From Pseudomonadota bacterium (GTDB lineage Bacteria; Pseudomonadota; Alphaproteobacteria; Ferrovibrionales; Ferrovibrionaceae): a DNA stretch of 35,152 nucleotides. Positions within the stretch are counted from its first letter, which is position 1, and each line of letters starts with the position of its first letter. The stretch is taken from assembly GCA_023434425.1 (NCBI GenBank), contig JAEYSS010000004.1, positions 1 to 35,152 of the forward strand. Direction: 5' to 3'. Made by a program: the position numbers and the translations under genes. This document shows, one piece after another, positions 1 through 10,214 of the stretch. The notes beneath the pieces were generated by a model. That model was not told the origin of the DNA. It made no database searches and was given only the letters and a program-made list of their open reading frames with translations.

Positions 1-336
1 GTGGCCGACCTGATCATCGGCTTCAAGGTGTTCCGCGAACGCTTCACCAGCCGGGTGACCCTGGATCCGGAAGGCCGGCGGATCGACGTGGAATACACGG
101 ACGGCCCGTTCAAATATCTGAAGAACCACTGGATCTTCCGGCCGCACCCCGACGGCTGCGAGATCGACTTCTATGTCGATTTCGAATTCCGCTCGAAACT
201 GCTGCAGAAAACCATCGAGTTGCTGTTCAACGAAGCCGTCAAACGCATGGTGGCCGCCTTCGAGACGCGGGCGAAGCAGCTCTACGGCGAGAATGGATTA
301 TCCCTGCCGCCCGGTGCTACGATCACGGCACTCTGA
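1..336 (+). CDS. Coq10/RatA-type START-like (SRPBCC) protein, 5' end missing
   Basis: This is the C-terminal 111 residues of a small lipid-binding-fold protein of the Coq10/RatA family, which is usually about 150 residues. In alphaproteobacteria the family is thought to bind ubiquinone or a precursor and assist respiration; the RatA 'toxin' name comes from E. coli. The visible part holds the typical run ADLIIGFKVFRE near the start, the FKYLKNHW strand in the middle and the closing helix LLFNEAVKRMVAAFE. The GTG at the first base is very probably an internal valine, because about 40 family residues are missing before it and the window edge cuts the gene. It reads toward the malonyl-CoA decarboxylase gene 42 bases downstream. 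The family call is firm; the precise role is not. Confidence 0.85.
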   Translation: MADLIIGFKVFRERFTSRVTLDPEGRRIDVEYTDGPFKYLKNHWIFRPHPDGCEIDFYVDFEFRSKLLQKTIELLFNEAVKRMVAAFETRAKQLYGENGLSLPPGATITAL

Positions 337-378
337 CCCGGCTCGCGCGTTACTGCTGAGCCCAACACGGAGTTCAGT

Positions 379-1815
379 ATGGTGGCCCTGCCCACACTTC
401 CCAATATTTCGATTTCCGGCACCCTGCTGGAGCGCGGCCTGCGCAGCCTGGTCGGTGCCTGGCGCGGCATTGCCGGTGGAGACGAGACCGCCCAGCTCGC
501 CCGCGACGGCCTGACCGACCCGAAGGGCGTCGAACGCCTGCGTGCGTTGTTTGTCGAATGCCTGGAAGCGAGGGGCGGCGAGGTCTCGGCCCGCGCCCGG
601 GCGGCGGCGCTCGGCCGGCTCTATCTCGGTCTGGACGATACCGGTAAGCGCGCCTTCCTGCAGGTGCTGGCGAATGGTTTCGCTGCCGATGAAGTGGCGC
701 TGGATAAGGCCATCGCCGATGTGCAGCGCGCCGCCGAACCGGCGACGCGACACAAGGCGCAGCGCGCGCTCAGGGCAGCGTTGACGCCGCCGCGGCAACG
801 GCTGCTGACCCAGTTCACGGCGTTGCCGCAGGGCGTGAAATTCCTGGTCGACATGCGCGCCGATGCACTGCGCTTCCGCAAGGAAGCGCCAGAACTCGCC
901 ATCGTCGAGGCTGATCTGGAGGATCTTCTCGTCGGCTGGTTCGATGTTGGTTTCCTCGAACTGCAGCGCATCTCCTGGAACAGCCCGGCCGCCCTGCTGG
1001 AAAAACTGATTGCCTACGAAGCCGTGCATGCGATCGAAAGCTGGGACGATCTGCGCAATCGCCTGGATGCGGACCGGCGCTGCTATGCCTTCTTCCATCC
1101 GCGTATGCCGCTGGAGCCGGTGATCTTCGTCGAGGTCGCGCTGGTGAAGGGTATTGCCGGCAATGTGCAGGCGCTGCTCGATCAGGCGCAGCCGGTGATG
1201 GATCCGCTGGAGGCCGATACCGCGATCTTCTATTCGATCTCGAATACGCAGACCGGTCTGCGCGGCATTTCCTTCGGCAACTTCCTGATCAAGCGCGTGG
1301 TCGACGATCTCAGCCGCGACCTGCCGAATCTGAAACAGTTCTCGACGCTGTCGCCGATCCCGGGCTTCCGCAAATGGCTGGAAGAGACGGTGACTGAAGG
1401 CGCGCCCGACCTGGTCGACGCACGCGGTCGCGACGAGCTGACTCATGCACTGGGGCAGCGTTTCGCCAAGGGCATGCTGCCGACGCTGCTGAAAGATCAT
1501 GCCTGGACCGATAATGCGGCGCTGACCGAGGCGCTGAAGCCTGTGCTGCTGCGGCTTGGCGCGCGCTACCTGCTCAGTACCGACAAGAAGAATAAGCCGG
1601 TCGATCCGGTGGCGCGCTTCCATCTCAGCAACGGTGCCGAAGTCTATCGCCTCAACTGGATGGGCGACCGGTCTCGCAACGGCCTGAAACAGTCAGCCGG
1701 GATGATGGTGAATTATCTCTACCGGCTGGACGATATCGACCAGAACCACGAGCGCTTCGTGCGCGACGGAACCATTGCCGCTTCGGGTGAGGTGCGCCGG
1801 CAGGCGGACTTCTAG
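379..1815 (+). CDS. matA: Malonyl-CoA decarboxylase
   Basis: The 478-residue product should convert malonyl-CoA to acetyl-CoA and CO2, either to use malonate or to drain malonyl-CoA. It matches the MLYCD/MatA family along its whole length. Visible family blocks are RISWNSPAALLEKL and LRNRLDADRRCYAFFHP in the middle, IFYSISNTQTGLRGISFGN in the catalytic core, and the C-terminal HLSNGAEVYRLNWMGD followed by QSAGMMVNYLY. The serine in the SNTQ region and the histidine before LSNGA correspond to the family's catalytic pair. A GGAG ribosome site lies about 7 bases before the ATG. No malonyl-CoA synthetase or malonate transporter gene is adjacent. Its stop codon overlaps that of the convergent pncC gene. 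Confidence 0.93.
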   Translation: MVALPTLPNISISGTLLERGLRSLVGAWRGIAGGDETAQLARDGLTDPKGVERLRALFVECLEARGGEVSARARAAALGRLYLGLDDTGKRAFLQVLANGFAADEVALDKAIADVQRAAEPATRHKAQRALRAALTPPRQRLLTQFTALPQGVKFLVDMRADALRFRKEAPELAIVEADLEDLLVGWFDVGFLELQRISWNSPAALLEKLIAYEAVHAIESWDDLRNRLDADRRCYAFFHPRMPLEPVIFVEVALVKGIAGNVQALLDQAQPVMDPLEADTAIFYSISNTQTGLRGISFGNFLIKRVVDDLSRDLPNLKQFSTLSPIPGFRKWLEETVTEGAPDLVDARGRDELTHALGQRFAKGMLPTLLKDHAWTDNAALTEALKPVLLRLGARYLLSTDKKNKPVDPVARFHLSNGAEVYRLNWMGDRSRNGLKQSAGMMVNYLYRLDDIDQNHERFVRDGTIAASGEVRRQADF

Positions 1816-2321
1816 TCGGCACTCGCAATCATCTGCGCCAGCATTTCGCCGGCGAGATTGAGCGCGTCTTCCACCGTGGCGCGGCGCACGGCCGCGCGGC
1901 CGATTTCGCCGTAGGTCATGCGCAGATGCATGGTTTCCTGGCCATGCGCAGCAACGGCGATGTGAACCAGCCCGACCGGCTTGGTGGACGTGCCGCCACC
2001 GGGGCCGGCGATGCCGGTGCAGGCAATCGCGATATCGGCTTTGCTCTTGCGCAAACAGCCTTCCGCCATCGCGCGCGCCACAGGTTCCGACACTGCGCCA
2101 TGTCCGGCAACGATCTCGGCCGGTATGCCGAGCGCGTAGATTTTCGCGTCGTTGGAATAGGTGACGTAACCGCGCTCGACCACATCGGAGGAACCGGCGA
2201 TTTCAGTCAGGGTTGCGGCGATCAGCCCGCCGGTGCAGGATTCCGCGGTTGCCAGCATCACCTTCGCTTCGCGGCAGCGCTGCAGCAGGGTTTCGGCGAG
2301 GCGGAGCAGGGTGTCGTCCAT
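1812..2321 (-). CDS. pncC: Nicotinamide-nucleotide amidase, CinA C-terminal domain family (PncC)
   Basis: This 169-residue stand-alone CinA C-terminal domain should deamidate nicotinamide mononucleotide to nicotinic acid mononucleotide in pyridine-nucleotide recycling. Family landmarks are AESCTGGLIAATLTEIAGSS near residue 27, YVTYSNDAKIYALGI, VSEPVARAMAEG and ACTGIAGPGGGTSTKPVG. There is no N-terminal molybdopterin-binding-like domain, so this is the short PncC form. It is the last gene of the minus-strand ispDF-pgpA-pncC unit and begins 2 bases after the pgpA stop codon. Translation is probably coupled, since no strong ribosome site precedes its ATG. Its 3' end runs into the stop codon of the malonyl-CoA decarboxylase gene on the other strand. 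Confidence 0.93.
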   Translation of the reverse strand: MDDTLLRLAETLLQRCREAKVMLATAESCTGGLIAATLTEIAGSSDVVERGYVTYSNDAKIYALGIPAEIVAGHGAVSEPVARAMAEGCLRKSKADIAIACTGIAGPGGGTSTKPVGLVHIAVAAHGQETMHLRMTYGEIGRAAVRRATVEDALNLAGEMLAQMIASAD

Positions 2322-2323
2322 GG

Positions 2324-2782
2324 TCAGGTCCAGAAGAAATGCACGACAATCAGCATGACGATCATGCCATAGACGCCAGCGAAGAGATCGTCGATCAGAA
2401 CGCCCGGCGCGCCGCCCAGATTGTTATCGGCCCATGACGCCGGCCAGATCTTGGTGATGTCGAAAAAGCGGAAGACGACGAAGCCGATCAGATAGAGCAT
2501 CAGATCGGGCGGCACGAAGATCAGTGTCATCCACTGGCCGGCCACTTCATCGATCACCACTTCGCCGGGATCCTCGCCGGGCCAGCGCACCAGGAACAGC
2601 CGGATCGCCCAGAGCGCGACCAGCGCCACGATGGCCGCCGCGACGGCAACGCCCCACCAGCCGAAATAAATCTGCAGGAACCAGGCGAAAGGCAGCGCAC
2701 CAGCCGAACCCCAGGTGCCCGGCATCGGCTTCAACTTGCCGAGGCCGAACCAGGTGCAGAGGACGAACGGCAGGGCGTACAT
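2324..2782 (-). CDS. pgpA: Phosphatidylglycerophosphatase A
   Basis: The 152-residue inner-membrane protein should dephosphorylate phosphatidylglycerophosphate to phosphatidylglycerol. The PgpA signature is clear: GLGKLKPMPGTWGS at the N terminus, DPGEVVIDEVAGQW in the middle, and FRFFDITKIWPASWAD followed by GVLIDDLFAG near the end. Three or four hydrophobic membrane segments are visible. I chose the ATG at 2782, two bases after the ispDF stop codon. A longer upstream reading exists but only adds residues that overlap ispDF and do not resemble the family. It sits between ispDF and pncC in one compact operon. Confidence 0.93.
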   Translation of the reverse strand: MYALPFVLCTWFGLGKLKPMPGTWGSAGALPFAWFLQIYFGWWGVAVAAAIVALVALWAIRLFLVRWPGEDPGEVVIDEVAGQWMTLIFVPPDLMLYLIGFVVFRFFDITKIWPASWADNNLGGAPGVLIDDLFAGVYGMIVMLIVVHFFWT

Positions 2783-2784
2783 GT

Positions 2785-3954
2785 TTATCCGGGCAGTCTT
2801 ACTGTGGCGACAGCCTGTGCCGCGATGCCTTCGCGCCGGCCTGTGAAGCCGAGTTTCTCCGTCGTGGTCGCCTTCACACTCACGCGGTCGAGCGCGATGC
2901 CGGCAATCTCCGCAATGCGTGCGCGCATAGCCTCGCGATGCGGACCGACCCTGGGCGCCTCGCAGATGACGGTGAGATCGCAATGCGCCAGCATGCCGCC
3001 GCGCCTGGCGATCAGGTCGACGGCATGTTTGAGAAACGCGCTAGAGTCGACATTTTTCCAGCGCGCGTCGGACGGCGGGAAATGCTGGCCGATATCGCCA
3101 TCGCCCAGCGCGCCGAGGATCGCATCGGTCAGCGCATGCAGCGCCACATCGGCATCGGAATGTCCGGCGAGGCCCCTGTCATGCGATATCACCACGCCGC
3201 CGATGGTCAGCTTGCGGCCGGCCTCGTCGCTGAAGGCATGCACGTCGAACCCCTGTCCGGTGCGGATGTCGCCCAACTGCTGCATCAGCTGGCGCTCGGC
3301 GCGGGCGAAGTCATCCGGTTCGGTCACTTTGAAATTCTCCTCGGATCCCGGCACCAGCTTTACGGCCAGGCCAGCCCGTTCGGCCACGGCGGCATCGTCG
3401 GTCAGGGCGAGGCCGGCGCATCGGCGATGGGCGGTCAGGATATCGGCAAATCGAAAAGCCTGCGGGGTCTGCACGCGCCACAGGCCCTGGCGCTCCACGC
3501 CGCCACGGGCAAAACCGCCATCGTCTCGTTTCAGGGTATCGATCACCGGGACGGCCAGCACGGCGCCGGGGGCCTGGGCCAGCATCTCGATGAGGCGGTC
3601 TATATAAATATGCTCAAGGAATGGGCGGGCTGCATCGTGGATCAGCACTTGGGCAGGCTGTTCCGGTGCCAGAGCCTCCAAACCGAGCCGGACGCTGTCC
3701 TGGCGGGCCGCTCCGCCGTGACAGGGCGGGGCCAGCCGGGGATGCCTGGCCAGATCGCCGATCGCCTCAGCATAGGCTGTGGAATCATCGGAGTGGATCA
3801 CGACTGCGACCCGTGATACAGCCGCGTGGCCGAGCAGGGTTTCGAGGCTGTAGCGTAACAGGGGTTTTCCGCCAAGCATCTGGTATTGCTTGGGTTTTCC
3901 TCCGCCGGCGCGGCTCCCGCGACCGGCCGCAACGATCAGCGCGGCGGTTGTCAT
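2785..3954 (-). CDS. ispDF: Bifunctional IspD/IspF isoprenoid enzyme
   Basis: This 389-residue fusion carries two non-consecutive steps of the methylerythritol phosphate pathway. The N-terminal half is IspD, 2-C-methyl-D-erythritol 4-phosphate cytidylyltransferase, with the nucleotide-binding AALIVAAGRGSRAG, then KPKQYQ and LIHDAARPF. The C-terminal half, from about residue 230, is IspF, the 2,4-cyclodiphosphate synthase, with TGQGFDVHAF, the metal ligands in GHSDADVALHALTDAILGAL, and FPPSDARW. The fused form is common in alphaproteobacteria. The ATG at 3954 starts directly with the IspD fold; a TTG twelve codons upstream was rejected. It is the first gene of a minus-strand operon with pgpA and pncC, and is divergent from dusB. 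Confidence 0.96.
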   Translation of the reverse strand: MTTAALIVAAGRGSRAGGGKPKQYQMLGGKPLLRYSLETLLGHAAVSRVAVVIHSDDSTAYAEAIGDLARHPRLAPPCHGGAARQDSVRLGLEALAPEQPAQVLIHDAARPFLEHIYIDRLIEMLAQAPGAVLAVPVIDTLKRDDGGFARGGVERQGLWRVQTPQAFRFADILTAHRRCAGLALTDDAAVAERAGLAVKLVPGSEENFKVTEPDDFARAERQLMQQLGDIRTGQGFDVHAFSDEAGRKLTIGGVVISHDRGLAGHSDADVALHALTDAILGALGDGDIGQHFPPSDARWKNVDSSAFLKHAVDLIARRGGMLAHCDLTVICEAPRVGPHREAMRARIAEIAGIALDRVSVKATTTEKLGFTGRREGIAAQAVATVRLPG

Positions 3955-4032
3955 GGCCGGCAACCTAACCGAGCCACCTCCCAGAGGCAAAGGCCACCGG
4001 TTCGGGATGGTTTGTCTGTCTCCGGAAGAATG

Positions 4033-4061
4033 TTGCAGCGCAGTAGAAAACTCACTATTCT
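4033..4061 (+). promoter_or_regulatory. Possible sigma-70 promoter for dusB-ntrBC
   Basis: A TTGCAG hexamer at 4033-4038 and TATTCT at 4056-4061 are separated by 17 bases and lie 37 bases before the dusB start. The spacing is ideal, but each box matches consensus only partly. No sigma-54 type -24/-12 element was found in the 144-base divergent gap between ispDF and dusB. Confidence 0.3.
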
Positions 4062-4098
4062 GACCAACAACTGGGCACTCCAGAGAATTGTGTAAAAA

Positions 4099-5085
4099 AT
4101 GAGCATAGCCGTCGGTCCCGTCACCATCGCAGATCCGGTCATCCTCGCCCCCATGTCAGGCGTGACCGACCTTCCGTTCCGTCGCCTTGTCAAACGCAGC
4201 GGTGCAGGACTGGTCGTGTCTGAAATGATCGCCTCAGAAGCGATGGTGCGTGCCTCGCGCCAGTCGCTGAAGATGGCTGAAGTTGCGCCCGAGGAATTCC
4301 CCATGTCGGTGCAGTTGGCCGGTTGCGAGGGCCATGTGATGGCGGAGGCGGCGAAGCTGAATGAAGACGGCGGCGCCGCCATCATCGACATCAACATGGG
4401 CTGCCCGGTGAAGAAGGTGGTCAACGGCCATGCCGGTTCCGCGCTGATGCGCGATCTTGAGCATGCCAAGACGCTGCTCACCGCCACGGTCAAGGCCGTG
4501 AAGTTGCCGGTGACGCTGAAGATGCGCACCGGCTGGGACGACGCCAACCGCAACGCGCCGGAACTGGCGAAGATTGCCGAAGGCGAGGGCATTCAGATGC
4601 TCACGGTGCATGGCCGCACGCGCAATCAGCTGTATAACGGCCGCGCCGACTGGGGCTTCGTGCGCAAGGTGAAGGAGGCCACCAGACTGCCGGTGATCGT
4701 CAACGGCGATATCACCACGCTGGATGAAGCGAAGGACGCGCTGGAGCAGTCGGGTGCCGATGGCGTAATGATCGGCCGCGGCGCCTATGGCCGCCCGTGG
4801 TTCCTGCGCCAGGTAATCGAATTCCTCAGGACCGGCGTGCGTCTGCCCGACCCGCCGCTGGCGGAACAGCAGGCCACGGTGCTGGAGCATTACGACGCGA
4901 TGCTGGCGCATTACGGTATCTCCACCGGCCTGAAGATCGGCCGCAAGCACGTCGCCTGGTATTCCAAAGGTCTGCCGGGGTCGGCCGAATTCCGCACCCG
5001 CATCATGCAGCTGGACGATCCGCAGCAGGTGCGCGCGGCGATTCACGATTTCTACGCGCCGCAGCTTGATCGGCTGGCCGCATGA
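4099..5085 (+). CDS. dusB: tRNA-dihydrouridine synthase DusB (NifR3)
   Basis: This 328-residue FMN enzyme reduces uridine to dihydrouridine in the D-loop of tRNA. The TIM-barrel landmarks are present: LAPMSGVTDLPFRRL near residue 16, DINMGCPVKKVVNGHAGSAL with the catalytic cysteine, the RNA-contact HGRTRNQLY, and the phosphate-binding NGDI...GVMIGRGAYGRPW. It starts an operon, and its stop codon overlaps the ntrB start by 4 bases (ATGA). The nifR3-ntrB-ntrC arrangement is known from Rhodobacter and other alphaproteobacteria, where transcription of this leading gene carries through into the nitrogen regulators. The methylation of nearby DNA or any direct role in nitrogen control cannot be judged from sequence. 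Confidence 0.95.
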   Translation: MSIAVGPVTIADPVILAPMSGVTDLPFRRLVKRSGAGLVVSEMIASEAMVRASRQSLKMAEVAPEEFPMSVQLAGCEGHVMAEAAKLNEDGGAAIIDINMGCPVKKVVNGHAGSALMRDLEHAKTLLTATVKAVKLPVTLKMRTGWDDANRNAPELAKIAEGEGIQMLTVHGRTRNQLYNGRADWGFVRKVKEATRLPVIVNGDITTLDEAKDALEQSGADGVMIGRGAYGRPWFLRQVIEFLRTGVRLPDPPLAEQQATVLEHYDAMLAHYGISTGLKIGRKHVAWYSKGLPGSAEFRTRIMQLDDPQQVRAAIHDFYAPQLDRLAA

Positions 5086-6202
5086 TGGCGTCGACGGACA
5101 GCTACGAGAGCAACACCATCGACGCCGCCCAGGTTCTGGGCGCCATTCCCAATCCTATCCTCGTTGTCGGCCGGCAGGGCGATATCAGTTACGCCAATCC
5201 TGCCGCCGAGCAGTTCTTCGACAGCGGTGCGGCCGTACTGTGCCGGCAGAATCTGCGTGACCTGGTGCCGTTCGGCAGCCCGGTGCTGCAGCTGTTCGCG
5301 CAGGTTTTCCGCGAACGCTACAGCGTGGCGGAATATGACGTCGATCTCGGTTCGCCGCGCATCGGCGAGCGGCTGGTCGATGTGCAGGTCTCGCCGGTGC
5401 CGGAAGCGCAGGATCATGTGATCGTGCGCTTCGATGAGCGCACCATGGCGGCCAAGATCGACCGCGCGCTGACGCATCGTGGCGCGGCCCGTTCGGTCAC
5501 CGGCATGGCTGCGGTGCTGGCCCATGAAGTGAAAAACCCCCTCAGCGGCATTCGGGGCGCGGCGCAATTGCTGGAAGCGAATTGCAGCCAGGCCGACCGT
5601 GAACTGACCCGCCTGATCTGCGACGAGACTGACCGGATCTGCGCGCTGGTCGACAGTATGGAGGTGTTCTCCGACAAGCGGATCGACCGCGGGCCGGTCA
5701 ATATCCACCAGGTGCTGGAGCATGTGCGGCGCGTGGCACAGGCCGGATTTGCCAAAAATATCCGCTTCGTCGAACGTTATGACCCTTCACTGCCGCCAGT
5801 GAATGGCAGCCGCGACCAGCTGGTGCAGGTCTTTCTCAATCTGGTGAAGAATGCCGCCGAGGCGCTTGGCGACGATCCCGGGGGCGAAATCGTCCTGACC
5901 ACGGCCTACCGCCATGGCGTGCGACTCGCGGTGCGCGGGTCGCGCGACAAGTTGCATCTCCCGCTGGAGGTGACGGTACAGGATAACGGGCCGGGTGTCC
6001 CCGAGGATATCCGCCCTTATCTGTTCGACCCCTTCGTTTCGACCAAGGTCACCGGTTCTGGCCTCGGTCTTGCATTGGTTGCCAAGATCATTGGCGATCA
6101 TGGCGGCGTCATTGAATGTGACAGTCGTCCGCGCCGGACAATTTTCAGTGCCCGCCTGCCGGTTCACAGCCCGGCATCGGATGAAGCCGGAGAGTTTGAC
6201 GA

Positions 6203-6206
<4 letters not shown>
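5082..6206 (+). CDS. ntrB: Nitrogen-regulation sensor histidine kinase NtrB
   Basis: This 374-residue cytosolic two-component kinase/phosphatase sets the phosphorylation of NtrC according to nitrogen status, normally through PII proteins. An N-terminal PAS domain spans roughly residues 15-115 (IPNPILVVGRQGDISYANPAAE). The H box is LAHEVKNPLSGIRGAAQLL with phospho-acceptor His148. The N box is FLNLVKNAAEAL, and the ATP lid is VQDNGPGVP...FDPFVSTKVTGSGLGLAL. There are no membrane segments, as expected for NtrB. Its start overlaps dusB and its end overlaps ntrC, both as ATGA, so translation of the three genes is probably coupled. A second ATG three bases downstream is an equally possible start. 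Confidence 0.95.
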
Positions 6207-7651
<1,445 letters not shown>

Positions 7652-7669
7652 GCCCCGTCAGGGCGGGGC
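7652..7669 (+). terminator. GC-rich hairpin just after ntrC
   Basis: GCCCCG at 7652-7657 and CGGGGC at 7664-7669 form a perfect 6-bp stem with a 6-base loop, starting at the base after the ntrC stop codon. No T-run follows, so it may only weaken read-through or stabilise the 3' end of the ntrC mRNA before ntrY. Confidence 0.35.
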
Positions 7670-7808
7670 GGCCGAGTCTGCCCGGAAATCGCGGAAAGAC
7701 ACGGCCGAAGACGCGTGGCAAAGGCCCCGGAACGGGTGCCGGCCGGCTGCAGCTGGGCTATGATCGGCCAATGGCCGCGTATTCGATTCACAGAACGTCT
7801 CACTGCGC

Positions 7809-10214
7809 ATGACACCAGACAGGGCAGGTGAGGCGAGCCCCGCTTCCGGCGACCCCGCCGGCATGACGGCCGGCACGGTCACGCCCGGTCGCCGCCTGCT
7901 GCGCAGCCTGCTCGACTGGTCGCAGCGGCACCGGCTGCTGCGCCAGCTTGAAATCGCACTGGCCATTGCAGCGCTGGTGGCCGGCACGCTGACCTACCTG
8001 GCGATGACGCCGGGCGCCAACCGCGATCTGACGCCGCGCGAAGTGCAGATCCTGCTGCTGGCCGATCTGGTCATTCTGCTCAGCCTGACCAGTCTTGTCG
8101 CCCGCCGTCTGGTGGTGCTGTGGATGCAGCGCCGGCGCGGTGCTGCCGGTTCGCGTCTGCATGCCCGCATGGTGATGATGTTCGCCGGCGTCACGGCATT
8201 GCCCACCGTGCTGATGACGCTGTTCGCCGTGCTGTTCTTCAATCTCGGCCTGCAGACCTGGTTCAGCGAGCGCGTCAACGCGGCGGTCAATGCGTCCGTG
8301 GCGATTGCCGAGGCCTATATCCAGGAACACCGCAAGACGATCCGCGCCGACGTGCTGGCCATGGCGGTCGATCTCAACCGCGCCGCGCCCAACCTGACAC
8401 GCAACCCCTACGCCTTCCAGCAGGCGGTGCGCCAGTTGTCGCGGATCCGCGCCCTGGGCGAAGCTATCGTCTTTACATCAACGGGCGAAATCCTGGCCCG
8501 CAACGAACTTAGTCTGTTGATGGAATTCGATCGTGTGCCGCCCCGCGCGCTGGAGGATGCCAATGCCGGCCAGGTCGTGATCATCACTGCCGAGACCGAC
8601 GACCGTGTGCGCGCATTGGTGCGGCTCGACGGCTATCTCGACGCCTATCTTTATGTCGGCCGTTTCATCGACGCCAAGGTGCAGGCCGAACTGGAACGCA
8701 CGCGGCAGGCGGCGCAACAGTATAATCGCCTGGAGCGCGCCCGCGCCACGCTGGAGATCAATTTCGCCATCCTGTTCCTTTTGGTCTCGCTGTTGCTGCT
8801 GCTGGCGGCGATCTGGTTTGCGCTACTGATCGCCAACCGCCTGGTCGCGCCGATCGGTGAAGTGGTGACGGCGGCCGAACGCATCCGCGGCGGCGATCTT
8901 TCGGCCCGCGTCACCGAACGCGCCGACGAGGACGAAATAGCCACGCTGGGCCGCACCTTCAATCGCATGACCGGGCAGCTGGCCGCGCAGCAGGCGGAGC
9001 TGATCACCGCCAATCGCCAGCTCGACGAGCGGCGCCGGTTCACCGAAACCGTCCTGTCCGGTGTTTCGGCCGGTGTGATCGGCGTCGATCCGCAGGGCAT
9101 GGTGACGCTGCCCAATCCCTCGGCGCAGGTGATGCTGCAGCAGAGCTTCGAAGACATGGTCGGCCGACCCTTCGTCGAGGTGGCACCCGAGATGGCGGAA
9201 TTGTTCGAACGCGTCGAGCAGCGCCCGGCCGAAGGCGTCGAGCGTGGGCAGGTGGTGGTGCAGCGCGGCGACGGTGCGCGGACGCTCCTGGTGCGTATCG
9301 CCCGTGAAGTTACCGGCAACGAGCTGCTCGGCTATGTCGCCACCTTCGATGACGTCTCCGAACTGGTGGCGGCACAGCGCAATGCCGCCTGGGCCGATAT
9401 CGCGCGCCGCATTGCGCATGAGATCAAGAACCCATTGACACCGATCCAGCTTTCCGCCGAGCGGCTGAAGCGCAAATACATGAAGGAAGTGCAGACCGAT
9501 CCGGAGATCTTCGCCCAATGCACGGATACGATCATCCGGCAGGTGGGCGATATCGGCCGCATGGTGGATGAATTCTCCACCTTCGCCCGCATGCCGCGGC
9601 CCGCCTATCGCGAGGAAGACCTCAACCAGCTGGTGCGCCAGGGTGTATTCCTGCAGCAGGTGGCGCGGCCGGAAATCCAGTTTGAAACCGATATCCCGTC
9701 GGCGCCGATCCGCATGAATGTCGATGCGCGCCAGCTGGCCCAGGTGTTCACCAACATCCTGCAGAATGCGGTCGATGCCATCGACGGTCGCGAACGTATA
9801 TCCGGCGAAGCGCTGCCGCCCGGCCGCATCTCGGTCGGCCTGCGACAGAACGGGACTGCGGCCGATATCACGGTGCTGGACAACGGGCGGGGGCTGCCGG
9901 TCGAGAACAGGGATCGCCTGTTCGAGCCCTATGTCACCACCCGGACCAAGGGGACCGGTCTTGGGTTGGCGATCGTCAAAAAGATCATCGAGGAGCATGG
10001 CGGCAGCATTGCGCTGAGCGATGCCACCCTGTTTGATCCGGCCCTGAAAAATGGTAGCTTGGCGCGCATTCACCTGCCGGGCGTCCTGACCGGCAGCGAA
10101 CCCTCCGATGGCCAGGCGGCGGCGGAGAGTCACCCAGCAGGCAAACAAGAGTCTCCGCTCGCGGAGATCAATGCAATGCGTAAGGTTCTAGGGTCGGGCA
10201 GTCATGGCGCGTGA
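7809..10214 (+). CDS. ntrY: Membrane sensor histidine kinase NtrY
   Basis: This 801-residue sensor kinase pairs with NtrX. Hydrophobic segments near residues 47-67, 80-100 and 121-146, and a fourth at 318-342, bracket a periplasmic sensing region of about 170 residues. A HAMP domain (about 343-395) and a PAS domain (about 405-515) follow. The kinase core has the H box RRIAHEIKNPLTPIQLSAERL with His537, the N box NILQNAVDAID and the ATP-binding VLDNGRGLP...TKGTGLGLAIVKK. NtrY-NtrX systems in alphaproteobacteria have been linked to nitrogen use, redox sensing and envelope functions; which applies here is unknown. A gap of 157 bases separates it from ntrC. No ribosome site stands out before the chosen ATG, and an ATG at residue 19 is an alternative. 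Confidence 0.94.
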   Translation: MTPDRAGEASPASGDPAGMTAGTVTPGRRLLRSLLDWSQRHRLLRQLEIALAIAALVAGTLTYLAMTPGANRDLTPREVQILLLADLVILLSLTSLVARRLVVLWMQRRRGAAGSRLHARMVMMFAGVTALPTVLMTLFAVLFFNLGLQTWFSERVNAAVNASVAIAEAYIQEHRKTIRADVLAMAVDLNRAAPNLTRNPYAFQQAVRQLSRIRALGEAIVFTSTGEILARNELSLLMEFDRVPPRALEDANAGQVVIITAETDDRVRALVRLDGYLDAYLYVGRFIDAKVQAELERTRQAAQQYNRLERARATLEINFAILFLLVSLLLLLAAIWFALLIANRLVAPIGEVVTAAERIRGGDLSARVTERADEDEIATLGRTFNRMTGQLAAQQAELITANRQLDERRRFTETVLSGVSAGVIGVDPQGMVTLPNPSAQVMLQQSFEDMVGRPFVEVAPEMAELFERVEQRPAEGVERGQVVVQRGDGARTLLVRIAREVTGNELLGYVATFDDVSELVAAQRNAAWADIARRIAHEIKNPLTPIQLSAERLKRKYMKEVQTDPEIFAQCTDTIIRQVGDIGRMVDEFSTFARMPRPAYREEDLNQLVRQGVFLQQVARPEIQFETDIPSAPIRMNVDARQLAQVFTNILQNAVDAIDGRERISGEALPPGRISVGLRQNGTAADITVLDNGRGLPVENRDRLFEPYVTTRTKGTGLGLAIVKKIIEEHGGSIALSDATLFDPALKNGSLARIHLPGVLTGSEPSDGQAAAESHPAGKQESPLAEINAMRKVLGSGSHGA

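Noticed and set aside
298..1623. Long minus-strand open frame opposite the malonyl-CoA decarboxylase gene
   Set aside because: Composition rich in Arg, Gln and His without family motifs, typical of a shadow frame in GC-rich DNA. The plus-strand gene is certain.
3955..3990. Upstream TTG start for ispDF
   Set aside because: Adds 12 residues not seen in IspD proteins, which start directly with the nucleotide-binding strand.
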